Shown piece after piece: positions 1 through 7,788 of a stretch of DNA of 39,307 nt. The stretch is from UBA6244 sp041582875 (GTDB taxonomy: Bacteria; Bacteroidota; Bacteroidia; Bacteroidales; F082), in the NCBI GenBank assembly GCA_041582875.1, contig JBFHGX010000022.1, forward strand, positions 1 to 39,307, written 5' to 3'. Numbering within the stretch: the stretch's first letter is position 1; each line of letters begins with the position of its first letter. The translations under genes and the position numbers were made by a program. Below the pieces are notes generated by a model. It saw only the letters and a program-made list of their open reading frames with translations. It was not told the DNA's origin and searched no databases.

Positions 1-1047
1 CGGAGTGTGCGCGTAGTCCACAATTGCGGTGATGTTGTTTGCCGATCGCATGACCTCAAACCTACCTTCGGCACCTTTAAGTAAACTCAATCCGGTAAGC
101 ACTTCTTCGAGGGATTGCTCTAATAGGATGGCTGTTCCGTAGATAGCCATTAAGTTATAGCTGTTAAAATCTCCCGAAAGTGGAGAGTAAACCTCGTTCC
201 CGTCGATTTTCATCTGCATGCCATCTAACTGATTTTCCAGCACGCGACCTTTAAAATCGGCCAGACTTCTGATGCCGTAATACTTCTTTTGCGCTTTGCA
301 GTTTTGAAGCATGATTTTCCCATTGCGATCGTCAGCATTGGAAAGGGCAAAAGCAGAAGAAGGAAGTTGATCGAAGAATTGTTTTTTCGCTTCCAGATAA
401 GCCTTAAAGGTGAGGTGATAATCTAAATGGTCATGGGTGAGATTTGTAAAAACTCCCCCGGTGAATTGTAATCCGGCAACCCTTCCCTGATGGATTGCGT
501 GTGAACTGACTTCCATAAAAACATATTCACAACCTGCATCTACCATTTCGGCGAGCAGTTCGTTGATTTTAATTGCATCAGGGGTGGTATGTGTAGATGG
601 CAATATCGAAGATCCAATCCGACAGGCAATGGTCGATATTAATCCGCATTGATAACCCAAATGCATGAAAAGTTGGTAAAGCAGAGTAGCTGTAGTGGTT
701 TTACCGTTGGTGCCGGTAATCCCTACTAACTTTAGTTTTTTTGAGGGGTTACCATAAAAATGAGAAGCCATTACGCCTAAAGCAACTCCCGGATTTTTAA
801 CTTCTACGTAAGTGATTTCTGGATTGAAGGAGGCAGGGAATCGCTCGCAAATGATAGCTATAGCTCCGGCTTTTATGGCCTGATCGATATATTGGTGGCC
901 ATCCACTTGCGTTCCACTGATTGCAATAAATGCACTGTTTGCGGTAACATTTCGGGAGTCAAAGGCCAGAGAGCTGATATCCAAATCAAGTCTTCCTTGG
1001 GTTGAAACAACGCCACATGTATATAATATATCTTGTAAATCTCTCAT
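1..1047 (-). CDS. murE: MurE, UDP-MurNAc-tripeptide synthetase (5'-partial of window; C-terminus cut off by left edge)
   Basis: Cytoplasmic Mur ligase that adds the third amino acid (normally meso-diaminopimelate in this phylum) to UDP-MurNAc-L-Ala-D-Glu using ATP. I translated the minus strand from the ATG at 1047: 349 codons remain open to the window edge, so about 130-140 C-terminal residues are missing. Visible hallmarks are the N-terminal UDP-binding motif FDSRNV (about residues 29-34), the Mur ligase P-loop GITGTNGKTTT (about 109-119), the STIACRIG and HTTPDA substrate segment, EVSSHAI, the NLTHDHLDYH box, and IVDYAHTP just before the edge. The start lies 4 nt after the ftsI stop, so it is the distal gene of the mraZ-rsmH-ftsL-ftsI-murE transcription unit. 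The DAP-selecting motif (DNPR) lies beyond the edge, so lysine specificity cannot be excluded from this sequence. Confidence 0.95.
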   Translation of the reverse strand, partial: MRDLQDILYTCGVVSTQGRLDLDISSLAFDSRNVTANSAFIAISGTQVDGHQYIDQAIKAGAIAIICERFPASFNPEITYVEVKNPGVALGVMASHFYGNPSKKLKLVGITGTNGKTTTATLLYQLFMHLGYQCGLISTIACRIGSSILPSTHTTPDAIKINELLAEMVDAGCEYVFMEVSSHAIHQGRVAGLQFTGGVFTNLTHDHLDYHLTFKAYLEAKKQFFDQLPSSAFALSNADDRNGKIMLQNCKAQKKYYGIRSLADFKGRVLENQLDGMQMKIDGNEVYSPLSGDFNSYNLMAIYGTAILLEQSLEEVLTGLSLLKGAEGRFEVMRSANNITAIVDYAHTP

Positions 1048-1051
1048 ATGG

Positions 1052-3163
1052 TTACATGTTTGATAGTTCAAGATTGATTTGCATATTGGGAGTTACCCGA
1101 CTTCCTGATCTAACAGACTGTGACCTGACCACTCCGCGACCATTTATCGAAATAGAGATTCCTAAATTTTCTAGTAGAAACACGGCATCTCTGGCTTTCA
1201 TGCCTTTTACGTTTGGAACAACCTTTTCGGGAAAACGAACGGCTTCAAATGCTGTAGTTCCATTTTCACCACTGGCAACAATCCATTCTTCAGCTCCTTG
1301 GTTTTCGACAAACGGAATATTGAGTTCACTAAAGATGGCTTTGGCATCTTTTGCATATAGCGGGCGCTTTTTCCATGATTTGGTCAGGCTGTCCTGCACC
1401 TCATTTGTTGCTTTTTCGAGGGAGATGGAGGTGGCGTAAAGATTATCTGCAATTTCTTTAAAAACCGGAGCTGCTACACTTCCTCCATAGTATTTGCCAG
1501 CTGAAGGATTATTTACTACCACGATACAAGAGTATACTGGGTTGTCGGCAGGAAAATATCCAACAAAAGTGCCGTTGTAGTTTTTTTTGTTGTACGCACC
1601 TCCAACCGCAATTTGAGCTGTCCCTGTTTTTCCGGCTACTTTATATGGGCAATTCTTGAATGTGCTCTTGCCCGTTCCTCTTTCTATTACTCCTTCAAGT
1701 AGGGATTTTGCCTGCAATAAGGTAGATTCAGATACCACTTGTGGATTGATCACCTGCGATTCGAAGTGTTGTTTCGAAACCCCGCCTTCCATGATGTCGG
1801 TCACGAAATAGGGTTTTACCATCACGCCATCATTGGCAATGGAATTGTATAAAGTGAGGGTTTGCATGGGGGTTACAGTGAGCTCATACCCAATCGACAT
1901 CCACGGAAGTGAAGTGCCGTACCAAATATTTTTGTTAGAAGGATGTTTTATTTGAGGTTTTCCTTCTCCTTTTATTTCAAGGTTGAGCGGTGTATTCAGA
2001 TTGAACGAGTATAGTCTCTCGATGAATTTTTCTGGTTCATTTTTGTAAGCTTCGTTAATGACCTTTGAAATACCGACGTTGGAAGAGTGTTCAAAAGCAT
2101 CACGAACAGTCACCCGACCATTACCAATTTTATGCACATCCTGCATTCCTCGGTTATAATAGGTAGTGTAACCTTCACCTGTAATCAGGCTGTCGGTGAG
2201 TTGGGTTTTGTTGTCTTCCAGCGCTGCCAGAATGGATGCCAGTTTGAATGTGGAACCAGGTTCAATACTTTCCCCGATGCTATAATTATAGGATTCTTTG
2301 TATTGGCCATCTGCACTGTCGTAACGTAGATTCGCGTTGGCACGGATTTTACCTGTTTTCACTTCCATTACAACAGCACAACCTTGAAATGCTTTGTTTT
2401 TAAGAAGCGTTTCAAGGAGGGCTTGTTCGGCTACGTCCTGGATGTGAATATCGAGAGTGGTAATCAGGTCGAGACCATCAATGGGCTCTACTTCATTGTC
2501 ATCGTGAATGGGAATCCAATCGCCATGATTGATGCGGCGCATGACTTGTTTTCCATCCGTACCGGAGAGTTTGTCGGAGTATGCGCCTTCAAGTCCAACG
2601 TACAAATCTTCTTTTTCAATCACGTAACCAATGGTTCTTGCAGCTAGTTCATCGAATGGATGTGCACGTTGTGTTTTTTGAAGCGTAATTAGTCCACCAC
2701 GGTATTTGCCATTTCTAAAAATGGGAAGACGGCGAATTTGCTTCAGTTGGTCATATGAAACCTTTCTGCTGATGAGCATGTAGCGGTTTCCTTTTTTTCT
2801 GGCTGTAACCAATTGATTTTTTATGGTCCTTGAAGATTTGTTAAGGATTTTTCCCAATCCGATTGCAATGGAATCCACTTTACTATTGAATTGTGCATTG
2901 GAAATGGCAGGATTGGATGCGTCAAATCGAACTTCAAAGATGGGAACTGATGTGGCCAGCAGGCTTCCGTCGACAGCGATAATATTGCCCCGGTTCGATT
3001 CAATATTAAAAACCTTGAGCTCTTGAGAAATGGCTTTTTCGGTCAGTTCTTCCCCTTCCCTCATTTGGATATACACTATTTTGGCAATTATGGCCATTCC
3101 GAAAAGTAACATTCCGAAATAAACAAGGTAAACTCGCCACAATATGTCTTTTTTGATATCCAT
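1052..3163 (-). CDS. ftsI: FtsI/PBP3-type division transpeptidase with one C-terminal PASTA domain
   Basis: Class B penicillin-binding protein that cross-links septal peptidoglycan in the divisome. The 703 residues show a short cytoplasmic N-terminus, one membrane anchor (about 11-32), a PBP dimerisation/pedestal domain (about 50-210) and a transpeptidase domain with all three catalytic motifs: STFK (304-307, nucleophile Ser304), SSN (360-362) and KTGTA (512-516). The C-terminus (about 646-702, beginning VVPNVKG) is a single PASTA domain, a feature of Gram-positive and Bacteroidota division PBPs and of SpoVD-like proteins, but absent from E. coli FtsI. It lies 9 nt after the ftsL-like gene and 4 nt before murE, so it is co-transcribed. 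Automated annotations may call it 'transpeptidase family protein' or SpoVD-like; position in the dcw cluster supports FtsI. Confidence 0.95.
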   Translation of the reverse strand: MDIKKDILWRVYLVYFGMLLFGMAIIAKIVYIQMREGEELTEKAISQELKVFNIESNRGNIIAVDGSLLATSVPIFEVRFDASNPAISNAQFNSKVDSIAIGLGKILNKSSRTIKNQLVTARKKGNRYMLISRKVSYDQLKQIRRLPIFRNGKYRGGLITLQKTQRAHPFDELAARTIGYVIEKEDLYVGLEGAYSDKLSGTDGKQVMRRINHGDWIPIHDDNEVEPIDGLDLITTLDIHIQDVAEQALLETLLKNKAFQGCAVVMEVKTGKIRANANLRYDSADGQYKESYNYSIGESIEPGSTFKLASILAALEDNKTQLTDSLITGEGYTTYYNRGMQDVHKIGNGRVTVRDAFEHSSNVGISKVINEAYKNEPEKFIERLYSFNLNTPLNLEIKGEGKPQIKHPSNKNIWYGTSLPWMSIGYELTVTPMQTLTLYNSIANDGVMVKPYFVTDIMEGGVSKQHFESQVINPQVVSESTLLQAKSLLEGVIERGTGKSTFKNCPYKVAGKTGTAQIAVGGAYNKKNYNGTFVGYFPADNPVYSCIVVVNNPSAGKYYGGSVAAPVFKEIADNLYATSISLEKATNEVQDSLTKSWKKRPLYAKDAKAIFSELNIPFVENQGAEEWIVASGENGTTAFEAVRFPEKVVPNVKGMKARDAVFLLENLGISISINGRGVVRSQSVRSGSRVTPNMQINLELSNM

Positions 3164-3172
3164 GGGGTTGAA

Positions 3173-3565
3173 TTATTTTTTCTCTTTGATGATGATGGTT
3201 TTCAATGGTTCAGTATTTTCTTTTATTCCCTTGTGATTCAGTTTTTTTGAGATTTGTGATTGCTTTTCGATGTGTGTGAGTGCTGATTTTACGTTGATGT
3301 ATTCGTATCTCAGTTCCTTCACTTCTTTTCGCAATTGATTGATTTCACGAATTTTTGTTTCTGATAAATAGTTGTTGGCGATATAGATAAATGCTAAAAA
3401 GCCGATGAAAAGTAGGAATGGTAGCATGGTGAATGTACTGTTCGACAAAAAATCACCTCCCAAAATCCCTTTGGTCGTTTTTCCAAAACGTGTGTCTTTG
3501 GCAGGAGTCTTTGGAGTGACTTCTGAAACGACATCAGGTTTTTTTAATGTATTCGACTTGGGCAT
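3173..3565 (-). CDS. FtsL-like divisome membrane protein
   Basis: Small bitopic protein of 130 residues with a basic cytoplasmic N-terminus (about 1-45), one hydrophobic segment (about 47-64) and a charged, coiled-coil-like stretch (about 68-105, with leucine/isoleucine spacing around INQLRKEVKELRYEY). This topology, length and position between rsmH and ftsI match FtsL, which bridges FtsB/FtsQ to FtsW-FtsI; FtsL sequences are too divergent for me to claim more than the Bacteroidota FtsL-like family. It starts 2 nt before the end of the inter-gene gap after rsmH and ends 9 nt before ftsI. The extended N-terminal tail (about 45 residues) is longer than in E. coli FtsL. Confidence 0.8.
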   Translation of the reverse strand: MPKSNTLKKPDVVSEVTPKTPAKDTRFGKTTKGILGGDFLSNSTFTMLPFLLFIGFLAFIYIANNYLSETKIREINQLRKEVKELRYEYINVKSALTHIEKQSQISKKLNHKGIKENTEPLKTIIIKEKK

Positions 3566-3567
3566 GA

Positions 3568-4461
3568 CTATTTTTTTTCAGCGACACGTAATTTGGCACT
3601 ACGTGATCTTGGGTTCAATTCAATTTCGTCTTCTGAAGGTATCAGTGGTTTGTTGGTGATGTTTTTTATTCCAACCAGTACATTTCCGTAAAAATCTTTA
3701 TCAAGTTGTCCTTCAAAATTTCCCGATTTGAAAAAGTTTTTTACCAATCTGTCTTCCAGAGAATGGTATGAAATAACTACAAAACGCCCCCCGGGCTTAA
3801 GTGATTTCATTCCATCTTCAAGTAATGTCTTTAATGCAGATAACTCATCATTGACTTCAATACGCAAGGCTTGAAATACCATCGCCAGATACTTGTTCAA
3901 CTTGTGAACAGGAAAGAAGCCTTTAACCGCTTCAGTAAGTTCACCGGTGGTGGTAATACGTTTTAATTCACGAGCTTTGACGATGCCCTTGGCAATATGG
4001 TATGCGTTTTTTAGCTCGCCATATTCTTTAAGAATTGAAATGAGTTGTGATTCACTGTATTCATTTACAATTTCTTCAGCAGTTGTGGGATTGGATTGGT
4101 TCATGCGCATATCCAACGGAGCGTCAAATCGGATAGAAAATCCCCGCTCACCTTCGTCAAATTGATGCGACGAAACTCCAAGGTCAGCTAAAATTCCATC
4201 CACTTCAGAAGCATCATGGAGTTTGAGAAAATTGGTAAGGAAGGTGAAATTGTGATTAACAAGGGTAAAACGATCATCGTCAATGGTATTGTGTTTGGCA
4301 TCCGGATCTTGATCGAAGCCGATCAATCTTCCTGAAGTCAATTTGGCCATAATTTCGCGTGAGTGACCACCCCCGCCAAAAGTCACATCAACATAAACTC
4401 CGTTGGGGTCAATGTTCAAGCCTTCGATGCTTTCGTTTAGTAATACTGGATTGTGGTACAT
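3568..4461 (-). CDS. rsmH: RsmH (MraW), 16S rRNA (cytosine-1402 N4) methyltransferase
   Basis: SAM-dependent enzyme that N4-methylates C1402 in the decoding centre of 16S rRNA. The 297-residue protein has the family start (YHNPVLLNESIEGL), the SAM-binding glycine motif TFGGGGHS (about 27-34), the LADLGVSSHQFD segment, the RGFS(I)R.D.PLDMRM box and the SYHSLEDR motif near residue 230. It overlaps nothing: its ATG at 4461 lies 6 nt after the mraZ stop. Its place as second gene of the dcw cluster is the canonical one. Family length is about 300 residues, so it is complete. Confidence 0.97.
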   Translation of the reverse strand: MYHNPVLLNESIEGLNIDPNGVYVDVTFGGGGHSREIMAKLTSGRLIGFDQDPDAKHNTIDDDRFTLVNHNFTFLTNFLKLHDASEVDGILADLGVSSHQFDEGERGFSIRFDAPLDMRMNQSNPTTAEEIVNEYSESQLISILKEYGELKNAYHIAKGIVKARELKRITTTGELTEAVKGFFPVHKLNKYLAMVFQALRIEVNDELSALKTLLEDGMKSLKPGGRFVVISYHSLEDRLVKNFFKSGNFEGQLDKDFYGNVLVGIKNITNKPLIPSEDEIELNPRSRSAKLRVAEKK

Positions 4462-4467
4462 GTTATC

Positions 4468-4926
4468 TTAATCAGTTCCTTTGTCAACCATCACTTCTTC
4501 TGCCAAATCGGCAAAATCGTCCGGGTCGTAATCAACAGCCTTTTCGTAGGCTTCTTTATCCCAGATCTCTATGCGGTTTACAACTGATGTAAGTACAACT
4601 TCTTTGGTGATTCTTCCGTATTTCATTAAGTCCTTCGGAATGAGCAATCTACTTGTCCCATCTAACTCAACAAGCTTTACACCAGCCATAAATTTTGTAG
4701 CGAAATCCGCGTTTTTTTTGTTGAACATATTTAATTGATTCACCTTGGCTGACTCCATTTGCCAATTGGCCAAGGGGAACAACTCCAGGCACTTTTTAAA
4801 AATGCTACGCTTGATGACAAATCCTGCCGAAACAGCATCGCCCATCTGCGTTTTGAACTGCACTGGGAACATCAATCGTCCCTTTGTGTCCAGTTTGCAC
4901 TCGTATGTACCTAGTATATTGATCAT
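4468..4926 (-). CDS. mraZ: MraZ, transcriptional regulator of the division/cell wall operon
   Basis: DNA-binding protein of the AbrB/SpoVT swapped-hairpin fold that represses its own dcw operon in E. coli. The 152-residue product carries the two MraZ half-domains: the first near residues 8-50 (CKLDTKGRLMFPVQFK) and the second near 88-130 (ELDGTSRLLIPKDL), each with the DxxGRhxhP-like turn; the second copy is less exact. The proposed binding boxes lie 37-74 bp upstream of its ATG and fit autoregulation. It is the first gene of the minus-strand run mraZ-rsmH-ftsL-ftsI-murE. Start ATG at 4926 gives the normal N-terminus (MINILGTYECKLD). Confidence 0.96.
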   Translation of the reverse strand: MINILGTYECKLDTKGRLMFPVQFKTQMGDAVSAGFVIKRSIFKKCLELFPLANWQMESAKVNQLNMFNKKNADFATKFMAGVKLVELDGTSRLLIPKDLMKYGRITKEVVLTSVVNRIEIWDKEAYEKAVDYDPDDFADLAEEVMVDKGTD

Positions 4927-4947
4927 TAAAAACGAAGAATTATGGTG

Positions 4948-4955
4948 TAAAAGTA
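4948..4955 (-). promoter_or_regulatory. Possible -7 element for the mraZ operon (weak)
   Basis: Minus strand TACTTTTA, one mismatch from TAnnTTTG, directly downstream of the MraZ boxes; initiation here would leave a leader of roughly 20 nt and would place MraZ over the upstream promoter half. No TTG at the ideal 19-bp distance. The alternative is the exact match at 5115-5122. Confidence 0.3.
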
Positions 4956-4962
4956 ATAACTA

Positions 4963-5000
4963 TTTACCACAATTGTACATGATTTACCACCTTTTACCAC
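4963..5000 (-). promoter_or_regulatory. Candidate MraZ operator: TGGTA boxes every 10 bp
   Basis: On the minus strand, reading toward mraZ, GTGGTAAA occurs at 5000-4993, 4990-4983 and 4970-4963. The in-phase slot at 4980-4973 holds a degenerate ATGTACAA. This gives four TGGTA-like boxes with 5-nt spacers. The known E. coli MraZ sites are TGGGN repeats with 5-nt spacers upstream of mraZ. The layout matches that; the base change GGGN to GGTA is the difference seen here. Function is inferred. Confidence 0.7.
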
Positions 5001-5002
5001 TT

Positions 5003-5029
5003 TGTTAAAAAAAAGTTACGTTTTTAACA
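5003..5029. repeat. Perfect 9-bp inverted repeat TGTTAAAAA-N9-TTTTTAACA
   Basis: Left arm 5003-5011, right arm 5021-5029. It lies just upstream of the MraZ boxes and, on the minus strand, forms a hairpin with U-rich 3' arm. It could be a weak attenuator in an mraZ leader, or a protein site; no function is known to me. Confidence 0.6.
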
Positions 5030-5104
5030 GATTATTTCTTAAAAAGATGTGTTAATGGTTTGTTTTTCAATTGTATGAATCGTGGTTTGGAGCCAAGATC
5101 AAAC

Positions 5105-5140
5105 TTATTAACAACAAAGGTAACTCAAAATTGTTAATAA
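5105..5140. repeat. Perfect 10-bp inverted repeat TTATTAACAA-N16-TTGTTAATAA
   Basis: Left arm 5105-5114, right arm 5131-5140. The 16-bp spacer begins with CAAAGGTA, which on the minus strand is TACCTTTG, an exact TAnnTTTG -7 match. The arms therefore bracket a candidate promoter for mraZ. Each arm is also one base off a DnaA box over nine positions, but that similarity is weak in AT-rich DNA. Confidence 0.6.
5115..5122 (-). promoter_or_regulatory. Candidate -7 element (TACCTTTG) for mraZ
   Basis: Exact match to the Bacteroidota TAnnTTTG consensus on the minus strand, inside the 10-bp dyad. Initiation about 4-8 nt downstream would give a leader of roughly 180 nt containing the 9-bp hairpin and the MraZ boxes. 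No clear -33 TTG is seen at 19 bp. Confidence 0.4.
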
Positions 5141-5216
5141 CTCGTACTATAATCACATTTTTTTAGATCGATTAAAATACATCCACATGAATCACCAGAG
5201 CATCTTCAGGTTTCCT

Positions 5217-5224
5217 ATCTTTGC
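5217..5224 (+). promoter_or_regulatory. -7 element (TATCTTTG) of priA
   Basis: Exact TAnnTTTG match ending 4 nt before the chosen priA ATG (5229). Initiation 4-8 nt after the final G would fall at or inside the start codon. No good -33 TTG at the ideal distance. Confidence 0.5.
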
Positions 5225-5228
5225 GCCA

Positions 5229-7709
5229 ATGGAACGTATAACTCTATTTGCAGATATTCTGTTGCCGCTGCCAGTTGCTGGAACATTTACCTACCGCGTA
5301 CCTTACGATATGAATGAGGAAGTAGTTGTAGGTCAGCGTGTAGCTGTTCAGTTTGGTAAAAGAAGGGTGTTGTCCGGACTGATTAAAAACCTACATCAAA
5401 ATGTTCCTTCCGGACACATTCCCAAGTATATTCTCTCGGTTCTTGATCAGGAGCCCATTGTAAATCCCATACAGTTTGAGTTTTGGAAATGGATTTCTGA
5501 GTACTATATGAGTACGGAGGGTGAGGTTATGGCTGCTGCTTTGCCTACAGTTTTTAAATTGGCCAGCGAATCTAGAATTGTAATTCATCCTGGGTTTGTT
5601 CCTGATAAGGAAGCCTTGAGTAATGCCGAATTCCATATTACGGAAGCGTTGCTTCAGAAAAAGAAACTCACGATTGCTGAATTAACGGATATCGCTGGAA
5701 TTGCCAAGATTCTTCCTCTACTCAAAACCATGATAGAGCAACGACGCATTGTCATGGAAGAAGAACTTAATGACACTTATAAACCTAAAGTTGAAAAAGT
5801 TGTATTTTTAACAGATTGGATTCTGCAGGAGGATAACCTTCAGCAAATGATGGATGAATTAGGGAAACGAGCACACAAGCAGTTGGAGTTATTGATGGCT
5901 TTTGTTGGTCTTTCCGGATTTCCTCTTTCCTCCGATAAGTGTGTCGATCAAAAACAGCTGCTTGCCAAGTCGGGTAGTAATTCATCTCAGTTAAAAGCTT
6001 TGGTTGACAAAGGTGTGGTGATTGTTCATGATCGGCAAGTAAGTCGCATTGAAAAGGCGTTGGGCGAAAAGGAAGCAATGGTTCAGTTGAGTGAACATCA
6101 GGAAATTGCCTTCGATTCTATTATCAAGCAATTTGAGCACAAAGATGTGGTTTTGCTTCATGGTGTTACCTCAGGAGGAAAAACAGAGGTGTATATTCGC
6201 TTAATGGAACGGGCTTTGGTCGAAGGGACTCAAGTGTTGTATTTGCTTCCGGAAATTGCATTAACTGGTCAAATTATTGGTCGACTTCAAAAATATTTTG
6301 GTGATGAGGTCGGTGTTTATCACTCACGGTTTGGTAAAAATGAGCGAGCTGAGGTTTGGTTGAGTCTTTTTGCTCAGGATGAGCCCAAACGACCTAAGAT
6401 TATACTGGGTCCCCGGTCTGCTATGTTTCTGCCATTTAGTAATTTGGGGTTAATTATTGTGGATGAGGAACACGATGCCAGTTACAAACAATTCGATCCT
6501 GCTCCTCGTTACAACGCTCGTGATGCTGCCATATATTTGGCTGCCCTTCATGGAGCAAATGTGCTACTGGGTTCGGCAACGCCATCCATCGAAACCTATT
6601 ACAATGCAAAGCAAGGTAAATTTGGCTTTGCCACGCTTACCGAAAGGTTTGGTGGTATAAAAATGCCTGAAATTTCGGTGGTAGATATGCGTGATCAAAC
6701 CCGCAGACGACTTGTTAAGTCGCATTTCTCTTCTGTTTTGCTTCAGGATGTTGCGCAAGCCATTAATAATGATCAACAAGCGATACTATTTCAAAACCGA
6801 CGGGGTTTTTCGTTGCGAATAGAATGTGATACTTGTCATTGGGTACCCGAATGTAAGCATTGCGATGTCACTCTAACTTATCATAAAAGGAGTGAGTTGC
6901 TAAAATGTCACTACTGTGGATATTCAACAATTGTTCCGCCAGTTTGTCCGGATTGTGGAGCAACGGGATTAAAAATGAAAGGATTCGGAACTGAAAAAGT
7001 GGAGGAAGAGCTGGCTATCTTATTGCCCGAAGCTAAGATTGATCGCATGGATTTTGATACTACACGTTCGAAAAACGGATTTCAGAAAATCATGCATCGC
7101 TTCGAAAAAAGGGAAACCAATGTGCTTACCGGAACGCAGATGGTAACCAAAGGACTCGACTTTGATCATGTGCACATTGTGGGGATCCTCAGTGCTGACA
7201 GCATGTTGACTTATCCGGATTTTCGAGCGCATGAAAGAAGTTTTCAGCTGATGGCGCAGGTTAGTGGTAGGGCAGGAAGAAAGGATATTCAAGGTAAGGT
7301 TATTATTCAGGCCTGGAAACCCCAACATCCCATTATTCAATTGGTGGTGCAAAATGATTACTCGGGAATGTATCAGCAACAAATTTATGAGCGCCAACAG
7401 TTTTTTTATCCTCCCTTTTACAGATTGATTGTGATCAGATTAAAGCATAAAGATCCGGACCTATTGAATCAGGGTGCCGCCAGTTTAGCCGCTGATTTCC
7501 GGGCTAAATTCGGTAAAGCGGTTTATGGACCTGAATACCCTTTGGTTTCGCGGGTGCGGAATTATTATATCAAACAAATACTTGTCAAGTTTCCCAGAAG
7601 CGTAAACAGCTATCAGGTAAAACAACAATTGTTTCAATCGTTGGAGCACTTTCGTGAAGTAAAAAGTTACCGATCGGTGTTGGTGCAATTTGATGTTGAC
7701 CCACAATAG
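5229..7709 (+). CDS. priA: PriA, primosomal replication-restart helicase (3' to 5')
   Basis: Recognises stalled forks and reloads the replicative helicase. An in-frame ATG at 5187 exists, but I chose 5229 because family members begin within a few residues of the F-A-D-I-L-L-P-L-P motif and because a -7 promoter element lies between the two ATGs; product 826 residues. Domains in order: N-terminal 3'-DNA-binding domain (about 1-105), winged helix (about 130-270), SF2 helicase with Walker A GVTSGGKT (about 312-319) and DEEH (412-415), GSATPS, a zinc-binding insertion with paired cysteines between about 533 and 576, and the C-terminal helicase lobe with SGRAGR. Single gene, divergent from the dcw cluster, followed by a bidirectional terminator. 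Complete and not unusual. Confidence 0.96.
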   Translation: MERITLFADILLPLPVAGTFTYRVPYDMNEEVVVGQRVAVQFGKRRVLSGLIKNLHQNVPSGHIPKYILSVLDQEPIVNPIQFEFWKWISEYYMSTEGEVMAAALPTVFKLASESRIVIHPGFVPDKEALSNAEFHITEALLQKKKLTIAELTDIAGIAKILPLLKTMIEQRRIVMEEELNDTYKPKVEKVVFLTDWILQEDNLQQMMDELGKRAHKQLELLMAFVGLSGFPLSSDKCVDQKQLLAKSGSNSSQLKALVDKGVVIVHDRQVSRIEKALGEKEAMVQLSEHQEIAFDSIIKQFEHKDVVLLHGVTSGGKTEVYIRLMERALVEGTQVLYLLPEIALTGQIIGRLQKYFGDEVGVYHSRFGKNERAEVWLSLFAQDEPKRPKIILGPRSAMFLPFSNLGLIIVDEEHDASYKQFDPAPRYNARDAAIYLAALHGANVLLGSATPSIETYYNAKQGKFGFATLTERFGGIKMPEISVVDMRDQTRRRLVKSHFSSVLLQDVAQAINNDQQAILFQNRRGFSLRIECDTCHWVPECKHCDVTLTYHKRSELLKCHYCGYSTIVPPVCPDCGATGLKMKGFGTEKVEEELAILLPEAKIDRMDFDTTRSKNGFQKIMHRFEKRETNVLTGTQMVTKGLDFDHVHIVGILSADSMLTYPDFRAHERSFQLMAQVSGRAGRKDIQGKVIIQAWKPQHPIIQLVVQNDYSGMYQQQIYERQQFFYPPFYRLIVIRLKHKDPDLLNQGAASLAADFRAKFGKAVYGPEYPLVSRVRNYYIKQILVKFPRSVNSYQVKQQLFQSLEHFREVKSYRSVLVQFDVDPQ

Positions 7710-7721
7710 TTTTCTGTTCCA

Positions 7722-7772
7722 AAACTAAAATGCCACTGATCGAAATGTTATCGTTTAGTGGCATTTTAGTTT
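7722..7772. terminator. Bidirectional terminator between priA and the Omp28-like gene
   Basis: Perfect 16-bp inverted repeat: AAACTAAAATGCCACT (7722-7737) and its complement (7757-7772), with A-rich left and T-rich right flanks, so it can serve both converging genes. Confidence 0.9.
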
Positions 7773-7788
7773 AATAATTATGGGAGAA

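Larger units (their letters stand above)
4927..5228. other. Gene-free divergent control region between mraZ and priA
   Basis: About 300 AT-rich bases with no credible gene. It contains, from left to right, a weak -7-like element next to mraZ, three 10-bp-phased TTTACCAC boxes (MraZ operator reading on the minus strand), a 9-bp inverted repeat, a 10-bp inverted repeat enclosing a minus-strand TAnnTTTG element, and a plus-strand TATCTTTG element directly before the chosen priA start. Each is listed separately. Confidence 0.8.

Noticed and set aside
1002..1439. 145-codon plus-strand frame opposite ftsI
   Set aside because: Antisense shadow of the PASTA and transpeptidase coding region.
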